64,000 nt of DNA from assembly GCF_963678635.1 (NCBI RefSeq), contig NC_087062.1, positions 61,547,584 through 61,611,583 of the forward strand. Direction: 5' to 3'. Below are positions 32,221-43,400 of the stretch, one piece after another. The notes below the pieces were generated by a model that was not told the DNA's origin, made no database searches, and was given only the letters and a program-made list of their open reading frames with translations. Positions within the stretch are counted from its first letter, which is position 1. Every line of letters starts with the position of its first letter. This stretch comes from Symsagittifera roscoffensis. Taxonomy: Eukaryota > Xenacoelomorpha > Acoela > Convolutidae. A program made the position numbers and the translations under genes.

Positions 32221-32530
32221 CTCACGAGGTCATGTTAAACATTGACGGCATCAACATCTTCAAAAAGATAGTGACAATTTGCCAAATACTTGGCAGGAAA
32301 GATCTTTGTAGGAATGGAGGAACTAAAGTTGAGGACTATCGCACATTGCGCTATGCTTGAGAAAGATGCATTGCACATAGGAACGGCAGCAGATGTGTCA
32401 GCAAATGTACTGGACAGCAATTGCTCATGAATGTCCTTCAAGGGATTACCAGATACAGGATTAGACTTCAGCGTGATCCCGATAAAAACCTTGTCGGAAA
32501 AGCGTTTCAACACAGGGCTTCCGATTGGTT
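32220..32530 (+). pseudogene. Retropepsin-like protease relic, unit A
   Basis: The + strand reads LPDTGLDFSVIPIKTLSEK near 32450-32500, where DTG followed by hydrophobic residues is the active-site signature of retroviral-type aspartic proteases. Upstream, VMLNIDGINIFKK and RNGGTKVEDYRTL look like the preceding Gag-Pro region. Stops and frame changes break the frame. The protease would have cleaved the Gag-Pol polyprotein. Confidence 0.55.
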
Positions 32531-33269
32531 CTGGAATACGTTAATCAGCGGCGAACAAAGTTGCACTGAAAAAACCCTGCAGAATCCCAATTCTGGCATC
32601 AAAAAAGATAGGCAAAAGTTTTTGGATGAGTTTTTTCTAGTTGTGGCAAGTCTATGTAAAACAAATTCATTCATCCTAGCGAAAGATTTCATTAAGGTTT
32701 CAACGTGATCATCAGCATTAACAATGTTATGTTCAGAATCCGCAATCCAGAAAAAAGTATGCAACAAAACCGATAAACTTGATATTGAACTAAGAGCGGA
32801 GAACTTTGGTTTTTTTGAGTGGAATTCAGGTTGAAAACTAACGAGGCTGCAACGGTAAGCCTAAAAAAGAAAAATCACAGTAGCCTATGCGAAATTAAGT
32901 AAGTGCTGCTTTCTAGGAATTGTTGATTACTCTTGACATTCCTATCAAAAACCAGAAATGTAAAAATTTATATTTGCACTGCCAGCAAAAACGATATATC
33001 AGATGAATGAAAACATTAGACAACATGAAAAGCTTGATTATTTAAATCATGAAGACAAAATTTGTTTTTTGAACCGACCGAAGAAAAACAATTATTCAGA
33101 AAATTTGTTTCACTTAAGTCTGATACAGCTGATGGGCTGTTCGAGTTTTCCAAAAAGACCAAAAATTGAAGAATTGGATATGGACCGGTTTTACTGGAGG
33201 TAGAAAAAAAGGGGGAAGATGTTCGGGCGAACAGCTCCAAGGTATAACGAACGAACTAGTCCCAATCAG

Positions 33270-33840
33270 GAATTTTTTTGAAACTCAAGGCCGACATTGG
33301 GTTTTGCATTTTCGTCGAACACGAAATAGAAGTAGAAGATTCGGTTGTATCCCATAGGGAGGGGGCGAGAAAAATGACCCCACATAAATTAGATGCATGT
33401 AGAAAGGAAACAAAAAAGTTTCAGGAGTATATGTTAGAACCCTACGAGTCACTGTGCGCTTGGGAAGTAATTATGGCCAAAACCAAAAAAGGATCAAGTG
33501 AGATTTTGTTGTGAAATTCGATATTTGAACTGCGTCACGGTGAAGCATGCATATCCAGTTCAAAGAATGGATGAAAATTTTTCGAAACTAGAGGACGTAA
33601 AACTTTTTGCTAATCTCGACTTGGGTTCAGTATTTTAGCAAGTGTCAGTTATTAAACAGGATTGAGAGAAGATTGGATATGATTGTTAACAAGTGCTGTT
33701 TAATCGGAAACGGATGCAATTTGGCCTATGCAATGAAATACCTACCTTCTAGAGACTCATGGCCCAGGCATTGACAAGAATAACTAAGAAATACGAGATC
33801 TTGATCACGTGTTACGTGACCATAACATAGTAAGAGCGAC
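33270..33840 (+). pseudogene. Gypsy reverse transcriptase relic, unit A
   Basis: The frame 33278-33514 reads KADIGFCIFVEHEIEVED, EGARKMTPHKLDACRKET and LEPYESLCAWEVIMAKTKKG, clearly related to the - strand element at 8310-8522. After a frame change it continues with RYLNCVTVKHAYPVQRMDE, KLEDVKLFANLDLGSVF, MQFGLCNEIPTF and RLMAQALTRITKKYEILI. It ends just as the YVDD box should come (CYVTIT), so the catalytic box is lost. Confidence 0.75.
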
Positions 33841-34362
33841 ACAACGTGTAAATCTGCTGTTTGCCTTCCTGAATCCTTTAAGACATGATAAAGTAACTGG
33901 TCAGATGGTAGACAAACACGGCAGAAGAAGATATCCCGACGCGGTGGAGGCATCCCTCACATAGAAATCACCATGGACAAAACATCTGACGCTTCCATTA
34001 AATTTGTTTTTGACGCTAAAACCACATTGAATAACCAGCAATTGATACACCCGATGAGTTTTTACATTCCGAGCCAAGCTCCACTAATTTTTTACAACCA
34101 CCTTTTGAACCAAAAAAATTCCCCCTACCCCTGTAGCATAATCCACTTTCAAGTTTTCACACACTGATGCTTCCCTTTTCTTTTCCTCTATCAAGTCATG
34201 CACCCGATGTCCCTAGCCCGTCTCCGAAGACCAACTTGAACATGATTTTGATGATTTCATCCACGTCGAAGAAATAAGACAGAGCAAAATACAGGTGGAG
34301 CCTGCAGGATTGCAACTACTAGCATAAATAGCAAGTAACAGTCTGGGGAAATCTAAAACCCG

Positions 34363-34818
34363 ATGAGAGAACACAGAGCCTTAGCTCACACTACCAAAGA
34401 AACCAAACGAAAAGTTGACAGCAAAGAAAAATTGCCTACAATGGAAGCTGAATGCAGTGAAATTCTGCGCTCTTTTGTAAGCAACACGTCAGTTGAGATA
34501 CTGGCAGACACAAACCTGACAGAGAAGAAGAGAGTGACATTCGAAGAACGAACGGAGGTAATTGAAGGAAGAATTGAGTACGGGAAGCAACAGTTGTTGA
34601 CAAAACAGTATGAACAAAATAATTTGTCCGGGGATTCGGAGGAGTCGGGTTCAGGACGGGATTCAGTAATGAGTGATGGTTACATTGCGAACCAAAACAC
34701 AGTTTTAGCAGAAACAAATTCAGAAATCCAGACAAAAAATTACATTGAGTTTCTTCATTGGGGACATATGATGATGAAGATGATTAAAATAGAGGAGGAG
34801 AGAAACTTAAGATCATAG
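34363..34818 (+). CDS. 151-codon ORF between RT and integrase (Pol linker), unit A
   Basis: An open + strand frame begins MREHRALAHTTKETKRK and is rich in Glu, Thr and Ser, with KKRVTFEERTEVIEGRIEYG in the middle and GDSEESGSGRDSVMSDGY later. A Ser/Glu-rich linker with a VTF-E-R block occurs between RNase H and integrase in the gypsy Pol proteins I know from invertebrates, so I read this as a Pol fragment, not a gene on its own. It is identical, residue for residue, to the ORF at 45119-45574, although other parts of the two macro-units differ. Confidence 0.55.
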   Translation: MREHRALAHTTKETKRKVDSKEKLPTMEAECSEILRSFVSNTSVEILADTNLTEKKRVTFEERTEVIEGRIEYGKQQLLTKQYEQNNLSGDSEESGSGRDSVMSDGYIANQNTVLAETNSEIQTKNYIEFLHWGHMMMKMIKIEEERNLRS

Positions 34819-34989
34819 CAGTTTTGAGGAAACCTTTCCGAGAATCCTCGTGTAACCGGAATGTGATAACCAACATAGAACCCAAGAGTCATCAGGGCAT
34901 CTTAAGTAGAATCGTTTGTGTGAAAGTGGAAGATGGCACCAATCGTACCAGGACCTTCAATTTATTACACGGCTGACGAATTACCAGCG

Positions 34990-35341
34990 TGCAAAAGGAA
35001 AGATGAAGAAAATATTTTGCACGAGCGCAATATCACTTTTTTATCACAACTGTAGCAGGCAGAAGAATTTTTCAGATCACACGATCAGATGGGACACCAG
35101 GGCATGGATAACGTACAGCAAAGAAAAATGCTTCGTTTTAATTGGCCGGCAATGAGAAAGGCCCTCGAGATATAGATCAAGGTATGCTGATCCTACCTAC
35201 AAGTAAATGAACCCAAAAATACAAATTTTTCTCTGAAGTCGGCCGAGATTTCAGAATTCATTGAACTTTTACAGATAGATCGCCAGCAGAACTACATGAC
35301 AGATTTGGAATACAATCAGATTCAAGTGATCATAGATTTCA
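34990..35341 (+). pseudogene. Gypsy integrase N-terminal relic, unit A, cut by a deletion
   Basis: RSHDQMGHQGMDNVQQRKML gives the zinc-binding H-x-x-x-G-H part, followed by FNWPAMRKALEI. The start of the core, LQIDRQQNYMTDLEYNQIQV, carries the first catalytic Asp. Immediately after, at about 35338, the sequence joins TTCAATTTTGGAATGG, which in unit B lies about 1.35 kb further on (near 47439). The rest of the integrase has therefore been deleted from unit A. Confidence 0.75.
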
Positions 35342-36117
35342 ATTTTGGAATGGATAAAATCTTCTTGAGACAATTGTTGTTTTACCCATGAAGCAGAGCT
35401 GAATCAGAAGTTGAACTTCGTGGTGGCTATCAAGTCAGAGACCCTGCGCGAGCCAAAGCTACTCTTGCTTGATGGCTTGAATGATCATTTGCAATCAGCA
35501 GGACTTCTTGATCCACTAAGAAGAGAACAAAGGTGCTCAACGAATGCCCCAATAGACAATTATAGCTTCTAACACCTCATCCGATAATTTCGGAAAACAT
35601 AATTAGCAAAAAATGCTCGCTTGACACTTCGTATTAAGTGACCAAGACCCCTAAAGATGAAGAACTCACGAAGAATTGTATTTACTAACTTCAAGTGGAA
35701 ACTAAGACTCTCAATCTACTTAATTTTTGCTTTTGTACCAACTAAAATGTTCTACATTTCTGTTTTTCTCCCATTGCCGAACCATTTTCTTAGAATTGAT
35801 GAGACCAAATCTCCCCTATTCTTAAAGAACTTCGCGTGGCTTTAAATACTTTGAAATTAAAAGCTTTTTGCTTTTCTTTTCACATTGTAGCTTCTTTTTT
35901 CTTAATACTTCTCTGAGTTTAGTTAACTTTTGCTAAATTTTAACAATTTGGGTCGAAAATAACAGCTCAGAAAATCACGACATTCTTTGTTTAAAAACAC
36001 AAGCAGAAACACGAAAAAAAAGTTGTGGATTTCAATTCAAAAAAGCAAAAAAAGGGAAAGTTTGATATAAGGTTTCATATGGCACTTGTTACTGTTACTT
36101 TTTACTTCGCAAAACAT
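35342..36117 (+). repeat. LTR-like/leader repeat of the second gypsy element, unit A
   Basis: Matches 47438-48230 throughout, and its right 420 bp also match 50890-51300. At both of those other sites it is followed directly by the 33-residue-repeat gag ORF, so the right part is probably an LTR plus leader. Here it ends abruptly at CGCAAAACATTTA (36117), where macro-unit B begins. I could not fix TG...CA ends. A short coding-like stretch (KLNFVVAIKSETLREPKLLL) lies at about 35410-35580. Confidence 0.55.
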
Positions 36118-36300
36118 TTACTTGGATGGTTCTCGGTGATGGGTACTTGCGTCATATGATGTTCGTTGAAATCCCTTCGCATCACCTCCAACATGTGCCA
36201 GACTTGGATGGGTATGTCCATTCGAGCCAGAAAATACTCCAGAGACTGTTTCTCGTACTTGAACTTGTACTAGATCAGGCGAGTATTCTACAGAGTACAT
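36118..36300 (-). pseudogene. ORF-Y copy iii, truncated
   Basis: Only the N-terminal third survives (YEKQSLEYFLARMDIPIQVW region). The C-terminal acidic part is cut by the macro-unit junction at 36118. Confidence 0.6.
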
Positions 36301-36374
36301 AAGGTTGCTGTTTTGCACTGAGAAGATAATTTTGAGCAATAAGTTGAGAAAAAGAAACCGAGTAAGAACAAGAT

Positions 36375-36505
36375 TTACAGCTGAGAGGGAGGTAGTTGGC
36401 GGAAGATAAGTTGAAATGAAAGTTTTAGAGCTGAGAGAGGAGTTAATTGACAGTAGTTAAGTTGAAAACAAAACGATGTTTAGTTCAGAGAGAGGGGTAC
36501 CTTCA
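36375..36505. repeat. Degenerate tandem of about 58 bp in unit B
   Basis: Same three-unit structure as at 20855 and 23265. Confidence 0.55.
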
Positions 36506-36522
36506 ACTCGAATGTATGGGTT

Positions 36523-36720
36523 TAACCAATCAGAACTAGTTTTCCTTATTTAGATTGTAGTCGTGGCCAATCAGATTTTAGCTTCCTTTTATGAAATTCT
36601 TGGACAAAATTTGTGTCCAATCGGAAACAAAATTCCATTTTAGGATCTTTTTACACATTGTCGTTTCCAATAACAAAAATGTTTATTTTTGTTCTAGTTG
36701 TCACGTCCAATCAGAAGACC
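36523..36720 (-). promoter_or_regulatory. CCAAT-box array, unit B
   Basis: Five boxes near 36526, 36567, 36617, 36667 and 36706, including the CCAATCGG that is missing from unit ii. It is followed by CCCTTATAAG. Confidence 0.55.
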
Positions 36721-36861
36721 CTTATAAGGTTTTAAATCTTCCAAACAAGTAAAAATATACGCAAAAGCAATTGCAAAACTAAATGATCGAAAGTTGCTTG
36801 CTGTAAAAATAAGAATTATTGCCGATATAAGTAACAAAAGAAGGAAAATTAAAAAAAATAG

Positions 36862-37190
36862 CTACTCTGCAAGATTTCTCATCAAGTCAATTGATTTTTT
36901 TTGTATAAAATCAAAGAACAATTGTTGATTTTTGGGTAGATAGTCAAGTACTTTGATTTTGATACAGATTTGAGAGGATAGCTCGAAATTGATGAGTTTT
37001 TCAAAGCGAATCTCTGGAAACCTTATTCCAAACCTGATCATGCAGGATTTTGAACTTTGAAAATTCTTAAAGAATCTAAAAAATAAAGAACTTTGCTGGG
37101 GAATTTTTACAAACTTTGGTATCGGGTAAGGAATAAAAAGAGTCTTCGGTATATTATCATACAGTTTTTTTATTAACTTCAAACTTCCAA
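36862..37190 (-). CDS. ORF-X, about 106 codons, unknown function
   Basis: An open - strand frame from a TAG upstream (near 37214) to a stop at 36862. It has no ATG near its start, and CTGACTAG just 5' could be a splice acceptor. It reads TLFIPYPIPKFVKIPQQSSL, MIRFGIRFPEIRFEKLINFE, then SSQICIKIKVLDYLPKNQQL and ends MRNLAE. The mix of basic and aromatic residues is protein-like and not low-complexity. Copy A is frameshifted by an 11-bp deletion. It lies divergently from the polymerase, with the CRE + CArG array between them. I do not recognise the family. Confidence 0.5.
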
Positions 37191-37515
37191 AAATAAATAA
37201 ATTTTTTTTCTAGTCAGGTGTAACTCAGCAACAAGTTTATAAATTTGATACTCGATACTCGGTTCAAAAGTGATTTTTTTGATTGAATAAGTCTTTTTAA
37301 ATAGACCTTTGCTTTGTCGGAGAATTCTTTTTTGGACAACATAAACGTCCAAAAAATTTTAAAATAAGAAAGAATCTACCTCTATTTCATCAATAATTGA
37401 CATTTTTCAAATAATGAAGATTTTTGATTCAAAATTATGTCCAGAAACTGCAGAGTTTGGATTGAATGATTTTCTATTAAAAGAAATTCTAGAATTTTTT
37501 CCATACTTGCAAAAT
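37190..37515. other. Spacer between ORF-X and the CRE + CArG array, unit B
   Basis: AT-rich sequence matching 24035-24350. I see no gene. It probably holds the leader of ORF-X on the - strand. Confidence 0.45.
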
Positions 37516-37712
37516 TGCGTAGGCGATGACGTCATTACCATAAAAGGAAAATTGCCTGATTTGTGATGTCAACTCCATTTATAGAATAGCGTCATTACCA
37601 TAAAAGGAAAATTGCGTGGGCGGTGACGTCACGTCTTTTCATAGAATGACGTCATGAAGATAAAAGGATAATTACGTAGGCGATGACGTCATTGTTAGTA
37701 TAAAGACGCTTA
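37515..37712. promoter_or_regulatory. CRE + CArG array, unit B
   Basis: Same 60-bp units as 24355-24545. TGACGTCA is at 37527-37534, with further intact copies near 37624, 37647 and 37686; the last is damaged in unit A. CCATAAAAGG follows the first and second units. Preservation of the sites in both macro-units supports a shared promoter but could also reflect recent duplication. Confidence 0.65.
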
Positions 37713-37940
37713 TTTTATTGGGTTGAATCAATAATTTTGTTTGCCAATCAGAAACAATTAATTGAATTTTGCTTCAATTTTTACAATTCGTTTCTTCGCA
37801 AAAAGCAAAAAGTAAGTATTTTCATTCAATTGGTACTTAAAACTTTTAATTTTGGAACATTTCTAAAGTCCCAATTTTTTATATAATGCCTGCCCCTAAC
37901 TAAAACGACAAAGTGAAATTGTGAGACTGTAGAAATATGT

Positions 37941-39800
37941 ATGTTAGGGCGTATGCAGCTCGAAACCGGAAAAAATTCTAAAGGTGCTGTTTTTTGTCCT
38001 GATTGTAAGTATTTCACTTACAACCAACAAGAAATGAACTATCACATGGCCAAGAAGCATGCTCAATCAAGCTCGAAGCAGTCAACAGTTTGTCCTTCTT
38101 GTGGACATGATCTATTTCAATTTCAAAATAGCTACGTCAATTTCAAGATATTGAAGAAGCTATCAATGAAATAATGAAAAAGATTTTTGATCAGCTAAAC
38201 GAACGAGCTAAAAATTATTCAAGTAACCAATTCGAGTACGAAGACGAATGCATTGAAGAAAGATTCGGAAAAAGCAGATATGGCAACACAATTCTTGCGA
38301 CTTCAGAAAAATCAACTCATTAATTTGAAACAAAATCTGGAGTAATATGTAAATACTTTGACTGTTTTTGGATTTAACAGCGGTAGATATGATTTGAATT
38401 TGATCAAGCCCTGTTTAATCCCTTATTTGATTCGCGATCTAGAACAAGAAACATCAGTCGTCAAAAAAACGAAAAAGGTTTCATTTCCTTCAAGTTTGGA
38501 GATGTACAATTTCTCGACATAATGAAGTTTCTGGGTGGAGCGACTATTTTGGACTCCTTTCTCAAAGCCTATAAGGCTAACGAAACGAAAAAGTTTTCCC
38601 CTAGGAGTGGTTTGACAACCCAGAAAAGCTTGATTATCCCAATTTGCCGCCGTATGAAGCCTTCCTTTTTCAGTGAACTTAGAAAAAATAATCCTCTAGA
38701 CAAAGACTTAGGGACTATGAGAAGCTGAGAAAGAGTAGGCTTGACGATCAACAAGCACTGAAAAAGCTTCAAGTCAAGACTGTGCCTCCATCTGGTTTGG
38801 ATAGTTACAATTAATTACGAGAGAAATAGAAGAAAAGCGGATTAAATGTGCTCAAAGGCTTTTTAAACCCTGGAAGCAATGCAAAAAGTGATTCAGTTTT
38901 ATCATAACAAGGGGATAGATATGTTGAAACTTAGATGTACTCATCCAAATCTAGCAAACATATGTCTACAAAAGTCTACGAATTACAATTTTTATCCATT
39001 TTATGAAAGTGACAAAGATTTGTGTGAAAAATTTAGAGAAGACATGACTGGTGGATCTTCCATTGTTTTCACTCGAAAAGCTGTGGTTGATGGAACATTC
39101 ATCAGAAAGTCATTAATTGTTTGTATATCGATCTTTGGAGTTGATGCAAGCCAGCTTTACCCTTTCTCAATCTGTCAAGAGATGCCAACAGGATTGTACA
39201 AAAGATATGAGTTTGAAACTGACATGCAAAAATTCAAGGCTAGACATAATCGAACTCGCAACTTTGAGAAAATAGTCATGTCTTTTTACCAGGAAACAAA
39301 ACCAAAATGTAAAATTGAGAGCTTTTTGTACATCTGGGAAACAGAAAAAAATCGACTGCTTCAATGAGGATGGTTACTGTGAGCACTGTAAAACAGTGTT
39401 CGAGGCAATGGGATGCTACAACCATTTCTGTTCCTGTCAAGAAGCTCGTCTCTCCTTAACAGAACAAGATTTTGAGCGAAGAAACAAGAAGAGAGAGAGA
39501 GAGAGAGAGAGATGAATGATATGCGACGAGAATACATTTAAGAGAAAGGATACAAAAATGAAGAAATATGGGAGTGAGAGTAGTGGCAAATTTTCAAAAC
39601 CAATGAAAAGATAAAAAATCATGTCAGACCTTATTTTCCTTACAAAATTCCTCTTTCTACGTACTCCTTTCTAGTAAAAATAAAAAATGGAACTCTTTTT
39701 GGCTACGTTCAGTGCGACTTAGTTGTTCCAGATGAACTGAAATCAAAATTTGCGTAATTTCCTCCAATTTTCAACAATACCGAGGTTGGAAGAAAAAGTT
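37941..39800 (+). pseudogene. DNA polymerase B pseudogene, copy 3
   Basis: Same content as copy 1: zinc-finger N-terminus at 37941-38174, an exonuclease part with VFGFNSGRYDLNLIK at about 38360-38400, a 38522-38728 frame with LGGATILDSFLKAYKANETK, and the motif A frame at 38879-39367 (VDASQLYPFSICQ). The (GA)n tract is shorter here. It is truncated at the same point by R1, so motifs B and C are absent. Extra bases near 38300 (ATTCTTGCGACTTCAG) break the exonuclease frame. Confidence 0.8.
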
Positions 39801-39814
39801 AGAGTCTCTAATAA

Positions 39815-40915
39815 ATTGTTATTAGATCGAATTATAACAACTCTTATCGTGTTTTGTAGTTTTTTCGAATATTTTTGAAAAAACTCAATTTTTACACAAA
39901 AACTCTTGCAATTGAATTACCATGTACCAAAAAATCTAATTAAAAGACCTTCTCTCTCCAATCTACACGTAATTAACCTATAATGTTTAACAATTAGAAA
40001 ATGGGCGCCAAAAATTTTAAGAAAAAACTAGACATTTCCATACAAAACCCAAAAAATTTAGTTTTCTTACCATTCTCTCACCATCACACAAACCATGAAA
40101 CCTTACCATTGGTATTCCATATCCTAATACATTGTGGACTATATAACTAATGTTAATATATAGCTTGGTGACCGTATGTTCTTTTCCCTATCTTAAAACA
40201 TGGGGTGGGGGTCACCAACCTCACCCCCCCCCCCCACTTTACTATGAGTTGAGTAGTAGATGTTGGAGTTCAAGTGGGGGGGGGGGGGGGGGAAGTTGAA
40301 ACAATTGCCCAACCTTTTTATTTTGGCGAAGAGCAAACAACTGCACAACCAAATTGGTCGTTGGAAGTTGAAACCGCTGCCCAAAATATTTGGTCTTCAG
40401 TTTTGAGAATTTCAAATAACTGCCCAACGGTTGTGGCCTTGAATATTGGAAATTTGAGACAGATGCCCAGATGAGCAATTACTTGAGTCTCGGGAGTTTC
40501 AATTACCTTCCCAACAGTCAGAATTTAGCCTAAAATGCTGTAAAAAAACTGAATTAAAAAATATATATTTGAATTGAATTTAGATTTTTGTTCCCTGCCT
40601 GCCTGATATAAGATGAAGACCCTGCAGCATAGTCATTACAAAAATCAAATATCTGATTATTTCATCTAAGATACAGTCATTTTGAAAAATGTAACTGTAA
40701 TTGATCAGTAAAAACGATTGGTGTGAATAATTTACAGATGTTTTTAGTATCAGGGGGTTTAATTAGCATGAGTGGGTTCGGGTATTGGAGAGAAAAAAGA
40801 AAAAAAAAGTTTCACTAACTGAAAGAAGCGGAAGATTTGAATCCGACAACCGTCCACCGAGAATTAAGCAAGTAATGTCACCATTGCAGACACCCAAATA
40901 AAGAAAGAAGAAAAA
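39815..40915. repeat. R1 repeat block, copy 3
   Basis: Matches 26640-27740. Here a C tract (about 40226-40238) and a G tract (about 40276-40292) face each other, with ACTTT and AAGT next to them. A C:G stem of a dozen or more base pairs with a loop of about 35 bases could form. The TGCCCAA minisatellite is at about 40305-40535. Confidence 0.75.
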
Positions 40916-41049
40916 AACACTGAGCGTGGTGAACGTAGAATCACTAAGAAAACAACCGATAACAAGAAAAAGCATACTACTGGAGACATTCTTGAGCAGT
41001 AGGAAGAGACACAAGCCAAGATGCAAAACTCGATCTTGAGACACCAGAT

Positions 41050-42440
41050 CACAGTATGGACGAGGGTGGCGACCAAGCGAAAGAAAGAACATCAATGCCA
41101 GACACAACGGAAAAGGAAAAAAAAACATTGAGCTTATCAGCTTTGGACCATGACACTGAGACGAACAGCAAAAAATCAAAAACGATGACCACCCAAACCA
41201 AGAAAACGTTTTTCTTAAAAAAATTGAAAACAAGGTTAAAAACAATGGTCGGCACGAGAATGAGAGTAATAGAAGAGATTGCAGTAAAAACGGAAAAAGA
41301 AAGGAAGAATTTATTAGAAAAGTTGACAACACGGAACCACAAAACGAGAACAAAAACGAAGTGGCAGGTCAAAATGCGGTAGTTGCCACAATGATCGGAT
41401 CTTCCGAAGAGCAGTAATCGATAGAAACGATAGAATTGATGCGAAAGCTGGACCTGATACAGAAAAAAAATCAAACACGGCGAGGGAGACAGAGGAGCTG
41501 AAAAACGAAGAAAGGCACAACAAAATTTATGGACAAAATAATTTTTAATAGTAGCCAGAAAGACATTGAAAAAATGACGCAACTGATGGAAAAAGCACGG
41601 GAGACAGTCAGGGAAAAGGAAAAAAAAGTCAAGAAGGACATGGAAGAAATGAATAGACACTCTGAAAGAATATACAGTCAGCTGGGGAGTCTAGAGTCGG
41701 GGATGGAGATCATGCGCAGAAAATAAGCAGAAAGCTTGTGTGCAACTGCAGCAAAACTGGAAAAACTCCTGAAAAACTTGATCAACATCGTAGCGAGAGG
41801 GTTCGAGAAAACAGGAAAACCAGCAGAATTAAGGGTACAATTGCGGACTAAAGTTATGGTCTTCCTCGGATACCATATCCTAACAATACTGCCACAACTC
41901 CGAATCACCATGCTACACAAGGATCTCAAAATCAAAATTCAACATCGTCACGGGATCATGGGATAATACAGCTCATACGACGTCAACTCCGGATGCTGGA
42001 GCATTGGTTAATACTTGAAATATGATGAGAAGAACACTAGAATTATCGGTCAACAGAACTTCAGGACACAGTAAAAGAGGTGGAGCAACAAATCACAGAT
42101 AAATTTCGAAAAAGGAAAAGAGCTCAAGGATGACTCAGATGGGTGCTTTGACACCTGCGTAGAGGTCATGAAGTTACATCTAGAACAGAGAAAAACAAGA
42201 CTGCACCTGAGACGACATAAACAAAAATCCCGTCGTCGGATCGCCGTGTTGTGGGCTACACTCTAAACAAGCAAGGCATGAAGAGCCTGGGCTATTCCCG
42301 TGACAAATATGACATGAACCAGATGGATAAATTTGAGTTTACGGCGGCCTGATAACCAAGATTGGGGCGAAATGTTTCTTTTGCAGCGAAGAGGGTCTTT
42401 TTGTGTGAATTGTCCCTCATTCTGGGAAGCTTTTAGGAAA
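41050..42440 (+). pseudogene. Gypsy gag pseudogene, macro-unit B
   Basis: Same as 30190-31600. Frames are 41056-41382 (Lys/Thr-rich), 41529-41726 (coiled coil; TQLMEKARETVREKEKKVK) and 41736-41966 (KLEKLLKNLINIVARGFEK). The last two are in the same frame with one stop at 41724. A CFFCSEEGLFV half-knuckle is at about 42380-42420. Confidence 0.65.
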
Positions 42441-43079
42441 CAAAATTATCGAAGCACAAGCTAGCGTTACGAGCGATACCTAATACGCGAAACAGGCAGG
42501 CAGAAAACATCGATTGCACTCGTGAATAAGGATGAATTAACCACAAAAACAAGGAAAGCAATATCCAGAAATCAGGACTATGAAACACCTGAATATGATG
42601 AGAAAAACTAGTGATCAAGTACAACAAAATTGCAGTAGATGCGATCAAAAAAGTAAGCCAGGACCTAAAACACGAGAGATTGAGCAAAAGCTGAGACAAG
42701 GATGTCGAGAAACAAATGATGATTGAACAAGTTTCAATCTTGAGTGAAAAGAGCCAGAGGTAAGAAATTTTCTAAAGGTTAGAAGGGGCTGCAAATCTAC
42801 AAAAAAGATCACCGAGAAACTGTCCGGAACACCAAAAATAGCACCCGAATCATGTCAATAACAACAGTAGTAGCAGGCCGAGAACACATGCAGGAGCCTG
42901 AGTGAACCGAGTGAACAGATATTGATGCACAAAGAGGTATATGCTGAACACATGCGATCAATAAACCCTCATAACCCATTACACGCAATCACGGCTTTAC
43001 TATAGACAATAGGAGCAAAGACAGTGAGAGTGAACAGCAGGTATACGAATGCTTATGGGACTCACGAGGTCATGTTAAA

Positions 43080-43400
43080 CATTGACGGCATCAAACATTG
43101 AAGATCTTTGTAGGAATGGAGGAACTAAAGTTGAGGACTATCGCACATTGCGCTATGCTCGAGAAAGATGCATTGCACATAGGAACGGCAGCAGATATGT
43201 CAGCAAATGTACTGGACAGCAATTGCTCATGAAAGTCCTTCAAGGGATTACCAGATACAGGATAAGACTTCAGCGTGATCCCGATAAAAACCTTGTCGGA
43301 AAAGCGCTTCAACAAAGTTGCACTAAAAAAACTCTGCAGAATCCCAATTCTGGCATTAAAAAGGTAGGCAAATTTTTTTGGATGCGTTTTTTGTAGTTGT
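43080..43400 (+). pseudogene. Retropepsin-like protease relic, unit B
   Basis: LPDTG followed by a stop and DFSVIPIKTLSEKRFN at about 43245-43310, equivalent to 32220-32530. The stop within the active-site region makes it inactive. Confidence 0.5.

Larger units (their letters stand above)
23012..36117. repeat. Macro-unit A of a tandem segmental duplication, about 13.1 kb
   Basis: From the ORF-Y region to the LTR-like repeat, the order of parts is the same as in 36118-48230. It has an extra internal tandem duplication (27752-30070) and lacks about 1.35 kb of integrase and following sequence. Coordinate offsets are about 13.16 kb at the polymerase, 10.84 kb in gag and 10.76 kb in the RT-integrase part. 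Confidence 0.85.

Noticed and set aside
40763-41660. Long hydrophobic - strand frames (196 and 203 codons) that could look like membrane proteins
   Set aside because: They are antisense to the Lys/Glu-rich gag relic of unit B. Lys codons (AAA/AAG) read backwards as Phe and Leu, which explains the hydrophobic runs. The corresponding frames at 30032-30638 in unit A have the same origin.
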